This document shows, piece after piece, positions 1-7,849 of a DNA stretch of 33,646 nt. The first letter of the stretch is position 1. The number at the start of each line of letters is the position of its first letter. The notes under the pieces were generated by a model that was not told the origin of the DNA, did no database searches, and saw nothing but the letters and a program-made list of their open reading frames with translations. Origin of the DNA: Rhodothermales bacterium (GTDB taxonomy: Bacteria; Bacteroidota; Rhodothermia; Rhodothermales; JABDKH01). The position numbers and the translations under genes were made by a program. The DNA is taken from positions 1 through 33,646 of the forward strand of contig JABDKO010000062.1 in assembly GCA_013002165.1 (NCBI GenBank). Direction: 5' to 3'.

Positions 1-847
1 GTGCAGCCTGATGCGGCAGGTCCGGGTTTTCCATTATCTGCGGAATGTCTTTGCGCAGACGCAGTACCATCAACCGGAGCTTTTTATCTGCCAGATACTT
101 TTCGGCAGAAGCTACCGTGACGCCTACTTCGATATGTGCTTCTATGACCGATACTTCGCCGGCCTCGCTGACGTGAGCGAGAGCAACGTGTGAAAAGTTT
201 CCGGGAAAGTCTGATCCGCGCGAGATGAGTGCAGAAGTCGGATATCCACCTCGAGATACGAGTATGTCCCCGCTGTGAATTCGAACTCCCTGTACGACGG
301 CGGAAGGTGTCGTAGCCGTCGGCACATCGTATAGTTGGAGGGCACCGACAGAGTCCGGGGCTTGTGCCAGGACCTCCTCCAGAGCAGTACGACTACCATA
401 GAGCAGTCTGTAAAGACGGCGTCGGGTTTCGTTGGAGGTGATATCCCATGACACAGACGAGCTCTTCACCGCCTCCCTGATCCCACTTACGACGACTGCA
501 AATTGATTGGCTATTTCCGGACAGGCAGCTACTCTGGCGGCCGTCTTGAAGAGATTTGTTTCGAGGCTATCGAGCAGTGAAGAGTTAACATCAATATCGG
601 CGAGGTTTGCCTCGGCTACGCCGTCTTCGAGCGATATAACTGAATCACGGATCGACGAGCCGACGAGATCGCATCCCTCCTTTCTTGTTTCCTGAAAGAG
701 TCCTTCAAGATGTTGCCAGACATCGTCCTGGTTCCAGACAAAAGCCTGATCGGCCGGACCCGCCGGAGGGTCGGACTGGCGTGCTGGAATGGCCAGGAGC
801 ACAAACAGTGCGAGGATTAGGCCCGTGCCCTTGAGAAATGTGATCAC
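1..847 (-). CDS. YiiX/YaeF-like permuted papain-fold protein, partial (C-terminus outside window)
   Basis: Reading the minus strand from a GTG at 847 gives 282 codons without a stop, running off the left edge. Residues about 4-22 are a hydrophobic signal/anchor, so the protein is probably exported or membrane-tethered. Residues 25-180 are a helical region I do not recognise. From about 190 the pattern HSGDILVSRGG, then FSHVALAHV (His220), then a Glu-Ala-His strand and GVTV matches the start of the YiiX/YebB (DUF830, C92) permuted papain-like amidase domain, where a GD-[IL] strand and a His precede the catalytic Cys. That Cys would lie beyond the window, so activity cannot be judged. No in-frame ATG lies between 847 and the upstream stop, hence the GTG choice. 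It diverges from the ATP-grasp gene. Fold assignment moderately sure, substrate unknown. Confidence 0.6.
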   Translation of the reverse strand, partial: MITFLKGTGLILALFVLLAIPARQSDPPAGPADQAFVWNQDDVWQHLEGLFQETRKEGCDLVGSSIRDSVISLEDGVAEANLADIDVNSSLLDSLETNLFKTAARVAACPEIANQFAVVVSGIREAVKSSSVSWDITSNETRRRLYRLLYGSRTALEEVLAQAPDSVGALQLYDVPTATTPSAVVQGVRIHSGDILVSRGGYPTSALISRGSDFPGNFSHVALAHVSEAGEVSVIEAHIEVGVTVASAEKYLADKKLRLMVLRLRKDIPQIMENPDLPHQAA

Positions 848-942
848 TCGTGCGAAAGGTGTCGTTGAAACGTGTGGGAAATGAATCTACTGAAAACTAT
901 GGAGTCGTCCCTTGTTCCTTTCGTATGCGTAAATTGCGCGGG

Positions 943-1884
943 ATGAACCCGGAATTGTGTTCCGATCTCCATAATCACCCTGAGTTTTCTTCGGCCGCAT
1001 TGACCTTGGCTACACATCTGAAAACCTGTGCCCTCCTGTCCATGTCTGATTTGTCAGGGCATATTAGTGATGACAACCTGCTTCTTGGGGCACTTGAAGC
1101 GACCGGGTGGCACGCCTCCTTCGTGCCGTGGGATCAACGTCTCGTTCGGTGGGCTGATTTCGACTGTGTCGTAGTCAGGTCGACATGGGATTATCACAAA
1201 CGGATTGATGAATTCACCGACACGCTAAGGTCAATCGACGCGTCAACGTTGCTCATCAATCCGCTTGAGATCATGCTCTGGAACACGCGCAAGACGTACC
1301 TGCGCGAGATCTCACAGCTCGGTCTCGAGCCGGTACCAACGCTATGGACCGAGAATCTTGGACGGCATGACCTGACAAACGCTTTTCATCAATTTGAAGT
1401 TGAAGAGATAATTGTCAAACCGGTTGTCGGTGCAAACTCGGACGGTATCCACCGGATTTCCAGCACGGCTGGAGACCTTGATTCAGCACTAACCGATCTT
1501 GCCGGAAGCAGCGTTATGATTCAGCCGTTTGTCCGGTCAATAGCGACAGATGGCGAGATCAGTCTCATGTATTTCAATGGATTCTTCAGCCATGCCGTGA
1601 GAAAGCGCCCGCGCACCGGCGACTTCCGAAGCCAACAGGAACACGGTGCTGCATTTACTATTCTGAAACCTGAAGATGATCTGGTGGCAGCGGGTGCCGC
1701 GGCCATCGCAAGGCTACCGAAATTACCCTTGTATGCAAGGCTCGACTTTCTGCCGTCCGACGTGCCGTCAGCCTACTGGCTGGTCGAGCTTGAACTTATT
1801 GAGCCTTCCCTGTTCTTCACGTTTGACGATTCGTCACCTAACCGTTTCGCGCATGCTCTAAATGAGTATATGGACAGGTCGTAA
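943..1884 (+). CDS. ATP-grasp family ligase (RimK/DcsG-like), cytoplasmic
   Basis: This looks like the family of about 290-residue stand-alone ATP-grasp proteins related to glutathione synthetase/RimK and D-cycloserine DcsG, which ligate a carboxylate to an amine using ATP. Visible signatures: an N-terminal Rossmann-like strand (CALLSMSDLSG) followed by DDNLLLGALEATGW; a W-x-x-FDCVVVRSTWDY segment; NTRKTYL; the ATP-binding strand IIVKPVVGANSDGI; IQPFV, then DGEISLMYFNG; and metal-binding ARLDFL and VELELIEPSLFF near the C-terminus. The frame is open from a GTG at 850, but residues before about 1010 look non-conserved. The ATG at 943 leaves a plausible divergent promoter space, and TTG at 1006 is another option. 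It converges on the heparinase-like gene with an 8-bp gap. Substrate unknown. Confidence 0.75.
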   Translation: MNPELCSDLHNHPEFSSAALTLATHLKTCALLSMSDLSGHISDDNLLLGALEATGWHASFVPWDQRLVRWADFDCVVVRSTWDYHKRIDEFTDTLRSIDASTLLINPLEIMLWNTRKTYLREISQLGLEPVPTLWTENLGRHDLTNAFHQFEVEEIIVKPVVGANSDGIHRISSTAGDLDSALTDLAGSSVMIQPFVRSIATDGEISLMYFNGFFSHAVRKRPRTGDFRSQQEHGAAFTILKPEDDLVAAGAAAIARLPKLPLYARLDFLPSDVPSAYWLVELELIEPSLFFTFDDSSPNRFAHALNEYMDRS

Positions 1885-1892
1885 CCGATCGA

Positions 1893-3905
1893 TCAGAACC
1901 AGGTGACTTTCGGATGCTCTCCGCCGGTATCAATCTTCCCTGCCACGTTGTTCACCTCAAACATCCAGCCATCATCAACCTGAACAAGATGAACCTGTGG
2001 AACAGCCTCGTCGTCGATCCTTCTGGCTACCAGGACGGTAAGGACTTCGTGTTCCAGAGCGTCGTTCGTAGACACCTCGACAAACGGGAAACCGCCGAGT
2101 TCGCCCGGTAGCTCAAGTGACTCGTAGACGATGTCGTTTGTGTCACCAAAAACAAATCCATGCAGGGACGCTTTTGGCCTGCGGATGACGAACGCCTGTT
2201 CGTCAAGACTTACCTCGGCCTCTCCATCACGGTTATCCGGGAAATACCGCACTGACATGGTCGAGGGTTTCGTTGTCATTCTTACGACATCTCTGACAAT
2301 TACAATTTGAGGTTTGGCAAAAGCGATAGTCCGTAGTACAGACTCGACAGCATCGTTGACAAGATTATAGGCCTGCGTCGCATCGCTCGTCCAGGAGACC
2401 CGGTCGCCTTCATCGTCGAACACAACTGTGGTTGCTCTCGCAAGACTTTCGTTGGTCCCCTCCTCTCCGTTGTGATACTGATGCCCTGCTCCATCAATCA
2501 GGACCGCATTGTGCGCTTCGGTGAGGCGCAGCAGCCACCCCTCCTGGCGCCAATCGTAGGCAGCACCAAAGTGATCCGTCAGCAACCGTTCGTCGTATAC
2601 CTTGAAGAAAAAGCTATTGCGGTCTGCGTGCTCGTGGTTCGCCGGGCCACCTCCGCGGAACGCGACGACAGCGTCATCCCGTTGCCAGCCCGATCGGGCA
2701 ATAATCCAGTCGAGGTCGAGTTGTACATTTTTCAGCGAATCATCCGGAGTCTGCTCCGGCAGGTCCGGATTGTACCAGAGGTAATCGAGATAGTAGCCGG
2801 GATCAGAGACATTATTGGCAACATATTGTGCTCTGGATCCGCCTCCGTTCTTTCCCAGCCAAGCCGGAATACATGGATAGACGGAACGCCGCGCATCACT
2901 GAAGTTGACAATATCAGGACTTCCATCCGCCTGGCGGCCCGCTTGCATTGCGAGAATGAAATCAAGAATGCCGCCTACATTCATTGCCCGCGGCCAGTCG
3001 ATTCCGCCGACTATGCGCTGATGTGCATCCAGAAATGCAAGCAGGGTTCTGAAGGCATAATCGATGTAACTCAGACCCTCGAAGTAGCTTCCATCAGGTG
3101 ACAAGAACCCGAGAAATGTCTGTGCGCTGGACTCAGCCGTTTGCAGCCACCGGTTCGCACGATCATCATGACCTGCAAGCCAGATCGAGCCCAGTCCGAG
3201 TCCCATGGTCGGGATCGCGCGAAGGTTATTGGCACCGAGGATTTCAGGCCATCGACTGAGGTCGATTTCGTACTGCCCACCATGCATCTCATCAAACGAC
3301 CAACCCTCAACGGATGAAGGGTCGTCCATTCCCCGTATTGTGTTATAGCACGGTCGACAGCCTTTTTCAGCAACTGCTGTACGAAGACTCGATTCAAGAT
3401 CGCTACTTACGGCCGTCCCCAGTACTTCGCGGGCGAAGATCGTCCGGGCGGTGGCGAGCGACGACCTCATTATCCCAAGATCCTCTGATCCTCCGTCCAG
3501 AAAGTAATCCCATTTGGGACGATCGATTGCAGCCTCTAACCCGGCGACTAGTGCAGCTTCCCTCTCGACTGTTGGTTCTACTATTTGAACGACGCTTGCA
3601 CGGGTGATCGTATTAAGTGTGGTCGCAAAATCACGGAGTACGTCACCGGACGCTATCATCTTGTCCGCGTCGATGAGTATCTGTTCAGGACTCTCCTGCC
3701 TCCAGATCTCAAAGACAGCCTTGAGCAGAGGTGAGTTGGAGTTCTTCATAACGCTTGACTGCATGCTATCAGAATAAAACAATGCAGAGCTGCCAGCCAA
3801 AGCACTGTTAGTACTGCAGCCTGAGAGAAGAAACGGATAAACGGCCGACCCGGCCAGAGCGTAAGAACCGATCTGTATTGCTTTACGTCGTTTCATCTGT
3901 TTCAT
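1893..3905 (-). CDS. Heparinase II/III-family polysaccharide lyase-like lipoprotein (paralogue 1)
   Basis: The 670-residue product starts with a basic KRRK motif (R6-R7), a hydrophobic stretch and a lipobox LLSGC with Cys30, so it is a predicted lipoprotein, possibly Tat-exported. Residues about 60-390 are the (alpha/alpha) toroid typical of heparinase-like lyases, including DGSYFEGLSYIDY with Tyr280, the position of the catalytic tyrosine in this superfamily. Residues about 395-660 are the beta-sandwich with the hallmark ANHEHADRNSF (H424, H426, D428), the metal/catalytic motif of heparinase II/III C-terminal domains. The predicted role is beta-elimination of a uronic-acid polymer in the envelope. 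I cannot assign a PL family or substrate. It is a clear paralogue of the gene at 19086-21158, sharing the LRLTE...GHQYH...EGTN block. It stands alone on its strand, with a divergent palindrome-containing upstream region. Confidence 0.88.
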   Translation of the reverse strand: MKQMKRRKAIQIGSYALAGSAVYPFLLSGCSTNSALAGSSALFYSDSMQSSVMKNSNSPLLKAVFEIWRQESPEQILIDADKMIASGDVLRDFATTLNTITRASVVQIVEPTVEREAALVAGLEAAIDRPKWDYFLDGGSEDLGIMRSSLATARTIFAREVLGTAVSSDLESSLRTAVAEKGCRPCYNTIRGMDDPSSVEGWSFDEMHGGQYEIDLSRWPEILGANNLRAIPTMGLGLGSIWLAGHDDRANRWLQTAESSAQTFLGFLSPDGSYFEGLSYIDYAFRTLLAFLDAHQRIVGGIDWPRAMNVGGILDFILAMQAGRQADGSPDIVNFSDARRSVYPCIPAWLGKNGGGSRAQYVANNVSDPGYYLDYLWYNPDLPEQTPDDSLKNVQLDLDWIIARSGWQRDDAVVAFRGGGPANHEHADRNSFFFKVYDERLLTDHFGAAYDWRQEGWLLRLTEAHNAVLIDGAGHQYHNGEEGTNESLARATTVVFDDEGDRVSWTSDATQAYNLVNDAVESVLRTIAFAKPQIVIVRDVVRMTTKPSTMSVRYFPDNRDGEAEVSLDEQAFVIRRPKASLHGFVFGDTNDIVYESLELPGELGGFPFVEVSTNDALEHEVLTVLVARRIDDEAVPQVHLVQVDDGWMFEVNNVAGKIDTGGEHPKVTWF

Positions 3906-3980
3906 ATTTGGTTATCCGAACTGAACATTAACGTAATCTAACGCAACAATAGCATCATGTCTTATGTTTACGACCGATGA

Positions 3981-4001
3981 TTGAATATTGCTGATATTCA
4001 A
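3981..4001. promoter_or_regulatory. Perfect 8+5+8 inverted repeat, candidate operator
   Basis: TTGAATAT-tgctg-ATATTCAA is a perfect inverted repeat in the 137-bp divergent region between the heparinase-like lipoprotein (start 3905) and the membrane protein gene (start 4043). There is no T-run on either side, so it does not look like a terminator. A dimeric regulator site is the simplest reading. The half-site TTGAATA/TATTCAA also forms the arms, in the opposite arrangement, of the palindrome at 8987-9007. Confidence 0.45.
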
Positions 4002-4042
4002 CGACGATTACATCTGTTACAATAATAATGTGAGATAGCGAG

Positions 4043-4927
4043 ATGGACGACAGGGTTTATTCCCAGAAGGAAATGTCGACAATTCTGGAACGCGTGGCCG
4101 AGCTGCAGGCAGAACAATCCAACGACGTGGACCAGGCCGGATTGACTTTGACTGAGCTTGAAATTGCTGCGGCCGAAGCCGGCCTCGACCCAAAGCTTCT
4201 TCACAGGGCCGTTGCGGAATATGAAATGGACAATGTCCTTGACGGTCCCCGCCAATCGGATACGAGCGCAACACATATTTTCGAGAATCGGTGGATCCAT
4301 GGTGAAATTGACGACGAAGCCTGGGAGGACCTGGTCTTCGAGCTGCGTCATCGTTTCGATTCGGATACCGGAAAGGCCCTGGGAATGCCGATGTACGGTC
4401 TGAGCACGACAGAGTCTATCGGACGTGCTCGTGAATGGAAGCACATCAGCCCTTTAGGAGTAGAGACGAGGCTGCTTTTACGCTCGTGGCAGAGTGGAAC
4501 GCGAATAAGTATTAGCCAGAAGGTCGGGATCGCAAGCACGACAGCCGAAAGCATAATGTATGGATCGATACTCACAATCTTCGTTACGCTAATTGCCGCT
4601 GCAATTTCCAAATCTGCAATCGTAGCGACGCTGGTCACTCTGGCTACCCTGATGAGTGTCATTCCACTCATTTACATGGCAGACAAAGCATGGAGAAACA
4701 AAAAGCATGGCCAGCTGCAGAAGTTGGCTGATGCCTCCGTTACCATCCTGAATGCTAATCAAGCACGAGGTGCTAGCTCTGGGCCCGCACATCTCGCTTC
4801 CGGAGCAAGAGCAGACACTTCCGACAGTCTGCTGGGTGAAATTGACACGTTTGGAAAAGATGCCGAGACTGTCAAATCAGACCTCCAACGTCGGGACTCC
4901 GGGCCGAGGGTTTCCGATGGTCAGTAG
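4043..4927 (+). CDS. Two-TM membrane protein with N-terminal helical domain, uncharacterised
   Basis: The 294-residue product opens with a domain (residues about 5-65) of the type YSQKEMSTILERVAELQ, then LTLTELEIAAAEAGLDP and LLHRAVAEYE. This is a small helical module that I recall as common at the N-terminus of uncharacterised proteins in Gemmatimonadota, Rhodothermota and related groups. Residues 75-165 form a mixed soluble domain. Two hydrophobic helices follow (about 171-189 and 192-212), separated by a short basic turn, and then a basic cytoplasmic tail ending in a low-complexity polar segment. The predicted topology is both ends in the cytoplasm. The ATG at 4043 is preceded by a purine-rich stretch (gagatagcgag). 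The last 11 bases overlap the next gene, implying translational coupling. Function unknown; the pairing with a membrane methyltransferase may hint at an envelope role. Confidence 0.75.
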   Translation: MDDRVYSQKEMSTILERVAELQAEQSNDVDQAGLTLTELEIAAAEAGLDPKLLHRAVAEYEMDNVLDGPRQSDTSATHIFENRWIHGEIDDEAWEDLVFELRHRFDSDTGKALGMPMYGLSTTESIGRAREWKHISPLGVETRLLLRSWQSGTRISISQKVGIASTTAESIMYGSILTIFVTLIAAAISKSAIVATLVTLATLMSVIPLIYMADKAWRNKKHGQLQKLADASVTILNANQARGASSGPAHLASGARADTSDSLLGEIDTFGKDAETVKSDLQRRDSGPRVSDGQ

Positions 4928-5402
4928 CAGTGAGTCTCCGCGTAAATCTCCCGGCATACACTATCCTCCTCCACTCATTTTTGTGATAGGATTCGGTCTT
5001 GGCGGGTTGATAAATAGATGGCTACCCATATCACTGGGAATCGGTGAATCAAAAATTGTTGGCGTAGTCGCCATCGCAATTGCCGTAGTTGGTGTCAGCC
5101 TGACTGGAATCTCCATAATTATCTTCCTGAAGAATCGAACGCCGGTGTATCCCAATTCACCCGCAAGAAAGCTGGTAGTTACCGGTCCATACAGATTCAC
5201 TAGAAATCCGATGTACACCGGTCTGACATTGTTGTACCTCGGCGGAACTCTGATGGTGAACTCATTGTGGCCCCTTGTCATGCTGCCCGCTGTTCTTTTC
5301 AGCATTTACAGACTGGTCATTGTCCGCGAGGAAAAACACCTGCACGATACCTTTGGCAATGCCTATGGGGACTATACATCGAAAGTGAGGCGTTGGATTT
5401 GA
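4917..5402 (+). CDS. Isoprenylcysteine carboxyl methyltransferase (ICMT)/PEMT-like membrane methyltransferase
   Basis: The 161-residue product carries the ICMT/phospholipid methyltransferase C-terminal signature: VVTGPYRFTRNPMYTGL (residues about 87-103), two following hydrophobic segments, and REEKHLHDTFGNAYGDYTSKVRRW at 137-160 (key residues R137, E138, E139, Y150, Y153), which together bind S-adenosylmethionine at the membrane surface. Two more hydrophobic helices precede it (about 18-36 and 47-70). Bacterial members methylate lipids, small molecules or unknown acceptors rather than prenylated proteins. The frame is open further upstream (to 4752), but that part lies inside the preceding gene in another frame and looks like shadow sequence, so I chose the ATG at 4917, which overlaps the previous stop by 11 bases. 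It converges on the PhyH gene with an 8-bp gap. Family assignment is good; acceptor unknown. Confidence 0.8.
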   Translation: MVSSSESPRKSPGIHYPPPLIFVIGFGLGGLINRWLPISLGIGESKIVGVVAIAIAVVGVSLTGISIIIFLKNRTPVYPNSPARKLVVTGPYRFTRNPMYTGLTLLYLGGTLMVNSLWPLVMLPAVLFSIYRLVIVREEKHLHDTFGNAYGDYTSKVRRWI

Positions 5403-5410
5403 ACACTCCG

Positions 5411-6232
5411 TTAGAATAGTACGGGGTTCAGCGGTGAGTCGATTTTCGAACCGACATCAACACCGGGACACCATGCGCGTCGGTCAAGCTCCTGGTTCTC
5501 ATTCACGGGTTTGCTGAGCCGAATGTCTGCATCCATGTAGATCACGCACATTACGCCCCGCGTTGTATCAGTTCGGTTGGGTCCCGCGCGGTGAAACAGC
5601 CAACCAGCGTGAAAGCTCACATCTCCCTTGCTGAACGGATCTACTCGTTGATTGTGCATCCGTGATGAAAGAAGACTTGTTATTGCATCGTCGGATTCAT
5701 CACTAATCGACAGATCTCTTGCATCCTCGATCCTGTGTGAGCCTGCATTGAATTCGACTGGACCCATCTCGAGGGGTGTATCCTGCAGTGGAATCCATGC
5801 CGTGACGCAGTGATCAGATGCCAACGGCCAGTAGTATTGGTCTGCATGCCACGGCGTGTGGCCGCCGCCGGGTTCTTTGAAAAGAGCCTGATCGTGATAC
5901 AGCCGTACACTTTTCACGCCCATTAGCTCTGCCGCGATGCCCGCAAGTTTTCGACTGAATACAAGAGGACATACATTTTCGCGCTTTGTCCAAAGATTCG
6001 TCACCTGAAGAAATGCCCGGTCGTACGTGTTCCGCTGCTCCAACGGCAGGTGCATTGTATTGAGGTCTACAACGGCATCCGAAATCAGGCCACGATAATG
6101 ATCAATGGTCTGCGCCTCCACTACGTGTTCCAGCAACACAAATCCGTCTTTGCGATACGATTCGATTGCACCTGCGTCAAGGTGATACGGTGACGAAAGA
6201 TCTGTTTCCACTGAATGTGATTCGTCGTTCAA
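5411..6232 (-). CDS. Phytanoyl-CoA dioxygenase (PhyH) family Fe(II)/2-oxoglutarate oxygenase 1
   Basis: The 273-residue product has the PhyH double-stranded beta-helix core. The iron triad is visible as WHADQYYW (H129, D131) and the distal His in WLFHRAGPN (H214). R225 in the following TTRGVM segment is the expected 2-oxoglutarate anchor. The family hydroxylates, and sometimes demethylates or desaturates, small molecules, consuming O2 and 2-oxoglutarate. It is the last gene of a three-gene minus-strand operon. Its TTG start (6232-6230) overlaps the methyltransferase stop in a TTGA junction, which predicts translational coupling and joint function with that enzyme. The next in-frame Met is about residue 60, after conserved sequence, so the TTG start is credible. 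No export signal, so cytoplasmic. Substrate unknown. Confidence 0.88.
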   Translation of the reverse strand: MNDESHSVETDLSSPYHLDAGAIESYRKDGFVLLEHVVEAQTIDHYRGLISDAVVDLNTMHLPLEQRNTYDRAFLQVTNLWTKRENVCPLVFSRKLAGIAAELMGVKSVRLYHDQALFKEPGGGHTPWHADQYYWPLASDHCVTAWIPLQDTPLEMGPVEFNAGSHRIEDARDLSISDESDDAITSLLSSRMHNQRVDPFSKGDVSFHAGWLFHRAGPNRTDTTRGVMCVIYMDADIRLSKPVNENQELDRRAWCPGVDVGSKIDSPLNPVLF

Positions 6233-7845
6233 TTATCCTGCACGGTCAGAAGATTGAGGGTTACTGTTGCCAGGTCAGAATCAGGATATCTGCGGGCAAA
6301 CGTTTCATGTATCTTGAAGCCCGACTGTCCGGCAACATGACGAAACACATCAACCTCCATAATATACTGGTCGGAGTAACCGTGCGTTGCATCGTACGCA
6401 GTTGCGGGCGTTCTGCCGAGATTCGCTGCAGTTAATGCCGGAGGCACTGTATGCAGTTCAATCATCAATAGCCCAAATCGATCGACAAATGGTTTCCAAC
6501 GTTCAAGGTGTTCAGACAGCGAAGTTTCGACATCGGTATTACTGAGTCTGGCTCCACGTGATGCATATGCGCCTGTCGATGGACTTGTACGTGCAGGTTC
6601 ACTATGAGGCTCCACCCACATTCTGTTATGATCCAAAAATGTTCGAACGTTGAGCAGGTCTCTCAATGCGATCCCATAATCGCGGTGCAAATCTTCTGCC
6701 AGTTGATCTGGATTTCCAATATCTCCCCAGATGACCTTCGCCCAAACTTCAGCTTGTGTCAGGTTCGACCGTGTAACCCGAAGGGCGGCCTCGTTGAAGT
6801 CTACGCCAACGAGGAATAGTGGATAATCCTCAAGCATCTCACCCCGGCGAGTTTGGGTTTCGATGACATCGAACAGGTGAATCAGGAAGGCACCGTTTCC
6901 GCATCCCATGTCGAGTATTCCCCGGGGCTGTTCGGATATCGGGCGGTTGAAGAGCTCGATTATAATGTCGTCGATAGCTTTGAAGTACGCGGCATGAGCG
7001 CCGCCACTACCCCACACGTTCATTTCTCGATCTACATGCCGTTCCTTTTCTCCTTCCGCGACGCGAAGGTAGTCGGGATCTCCAAATATCAAGTGATCCA
7101 GATGTCGAAGGCTCGGCAAGTATGAAACGGTAACACCATATGCGCTGGCCCGGCGCGCGTAAAACAAGCCTACCTCCGTGAACTGAAACGTGCCGTTCGT
7201 TTCCACAAACCAACCACGATCCGCGAATATCCGCAGCAGCTTTCCGAAGCTCTCCGCATCCTCATGAAACTCATCCGGTCGGAATGATGCGTCCATAAAG
7301 TACTTGTGAAACATGCCTGTCATGCCGAGGTGTACAATTGTCGGACCAAGGAGCAAGCCTTCTGCATGGCGTAGAATCTGGTGGCGAACCATACTCTCTG
7401 CGCTATCAGCATCATCACCATCACCAAATTCCTGATTAAGCAGTGTGACTGCCCTTTCCATTCGATAGAACGGCTCCCGTTCGAAGTTTCTCGGGTGGTA
7501 GTTGGCTGAATACTTCGCCACTGATACTGCCTCGTCATATAGATGAGATGCCTGCCGCATCAGCGAAAACGATTCGGTAGCCGAGTAAGAAACGCGGTTG
7601 TTAGAATTATCTATCGTCTGGGTGAGCCATCCCTGGGATGCAAGGACACGAAGTCCGACGTTCAAGTATCCGGCGTTTGCATTTTTTTCAGCCGCCAGCG
7701 AGTCTACGTCAATTGTGTTTGCGGATTCAAAAGCATCGAGAACACCATGATCCCGCAGTGCTACGACGGTTGGCGCCGTAACGATACCGTCAAGGTGCCG
7801 AAATAGTCTGGACCGAAGGTCTCTTTTTTCTTCTTTTGAAAGCAT
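6229..7845 (-). CDS. Class I SAM-dependent methyltransferase resembling AprA-type polyketide methyltransferases
   Basis: The 538-residue product has two tandem winged-helix-like N-terminal regions (about 12-100 and 155-235), like the dimerisation domains of small-molecule O-methyltransferases. A catalytic Rossmann domain follows from about 275. SAM motif I is ILDMGCGNGAF (310-320), with DF at 349-350 as the acidic end of strand beta2. Blocks such as MNVWGSGGAHAAYF, FLDHNR, IELHT and TAYDATHGYSDQYI match what I remember of the AprA-like methyltransferase modules of polyketide synthases, which carry a mononuclear metal; H488 and Q493 are candidate ligands. Here it is free-standing, in an operon with a beta-propeller glycosidase (4-bp gap upstream) and PhyH (4-base TTGA overlap). 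No PKS genes are in the window. The methyltransferase call is firm; the AprA link is from memory. Confidence 0.82.
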   Translation of the reverse strand: MLSKEEKRDLRSRLFRHLDGIVTAPTVVALRDHGVLDAFESANTIDVDSLAAEKNANAGYLNVGLRVLASQGWLTQTIDNSNNRVSYSATESFSLMRQASHLYDEAVSVAKYSANYHPRNFEREPFYRMERAVTLLNQEFGDGDDADSAESMVRHQILRHAEGLLLGPTIVHLGMTGMFHKYFMDASFRPDEFHEDAESFGKLLRIFADRGWFVETNGTFQFTEVGLFYARRASAYGVTVSYLPSLRHLDHLIFGDPDYLRVAEGEKERHVDREMNVWGSGGAHAAYFKAIDDIIIELFNRPISEQPRGILDMGCGNGAFLIHLFDVIETQTRRGEMLEDYPLFLVGVDFNEAALRVTRSNLTQAEVWAKVIWGDIGNPDQLAEDLHRDYGIALRDLLNVRTFLDHNRMWVEPHSEPARTSPSTGAYASRGARLSNTDVETSLSEHLERWKPFVDRFGLLMIELHTVPPALTAANLGRTPATAYDATHGYSDQYIMEVDVFRHVAGQSGFKIHETFARRYPDSDLATVTLNLLTVQDN

Positions 7846-7849
7846 TATT

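Noticed and set aside
142-804. Short minus- and plus-strand ORFs (142-399, 507-695, 616-804) at the left edge
   Set aside because: All lie within the longer open frame of the YiiX-like gene that continues past the window edge, and that frame has the signal peptide and domain motifs.
2472-3101. 209-codon plus-strand ORF inside the minus-strand heparinase-like gene
   Set aside because: It is the antisense shadow of a well-supported lyase domain; the translated protein shows no domain pattern.
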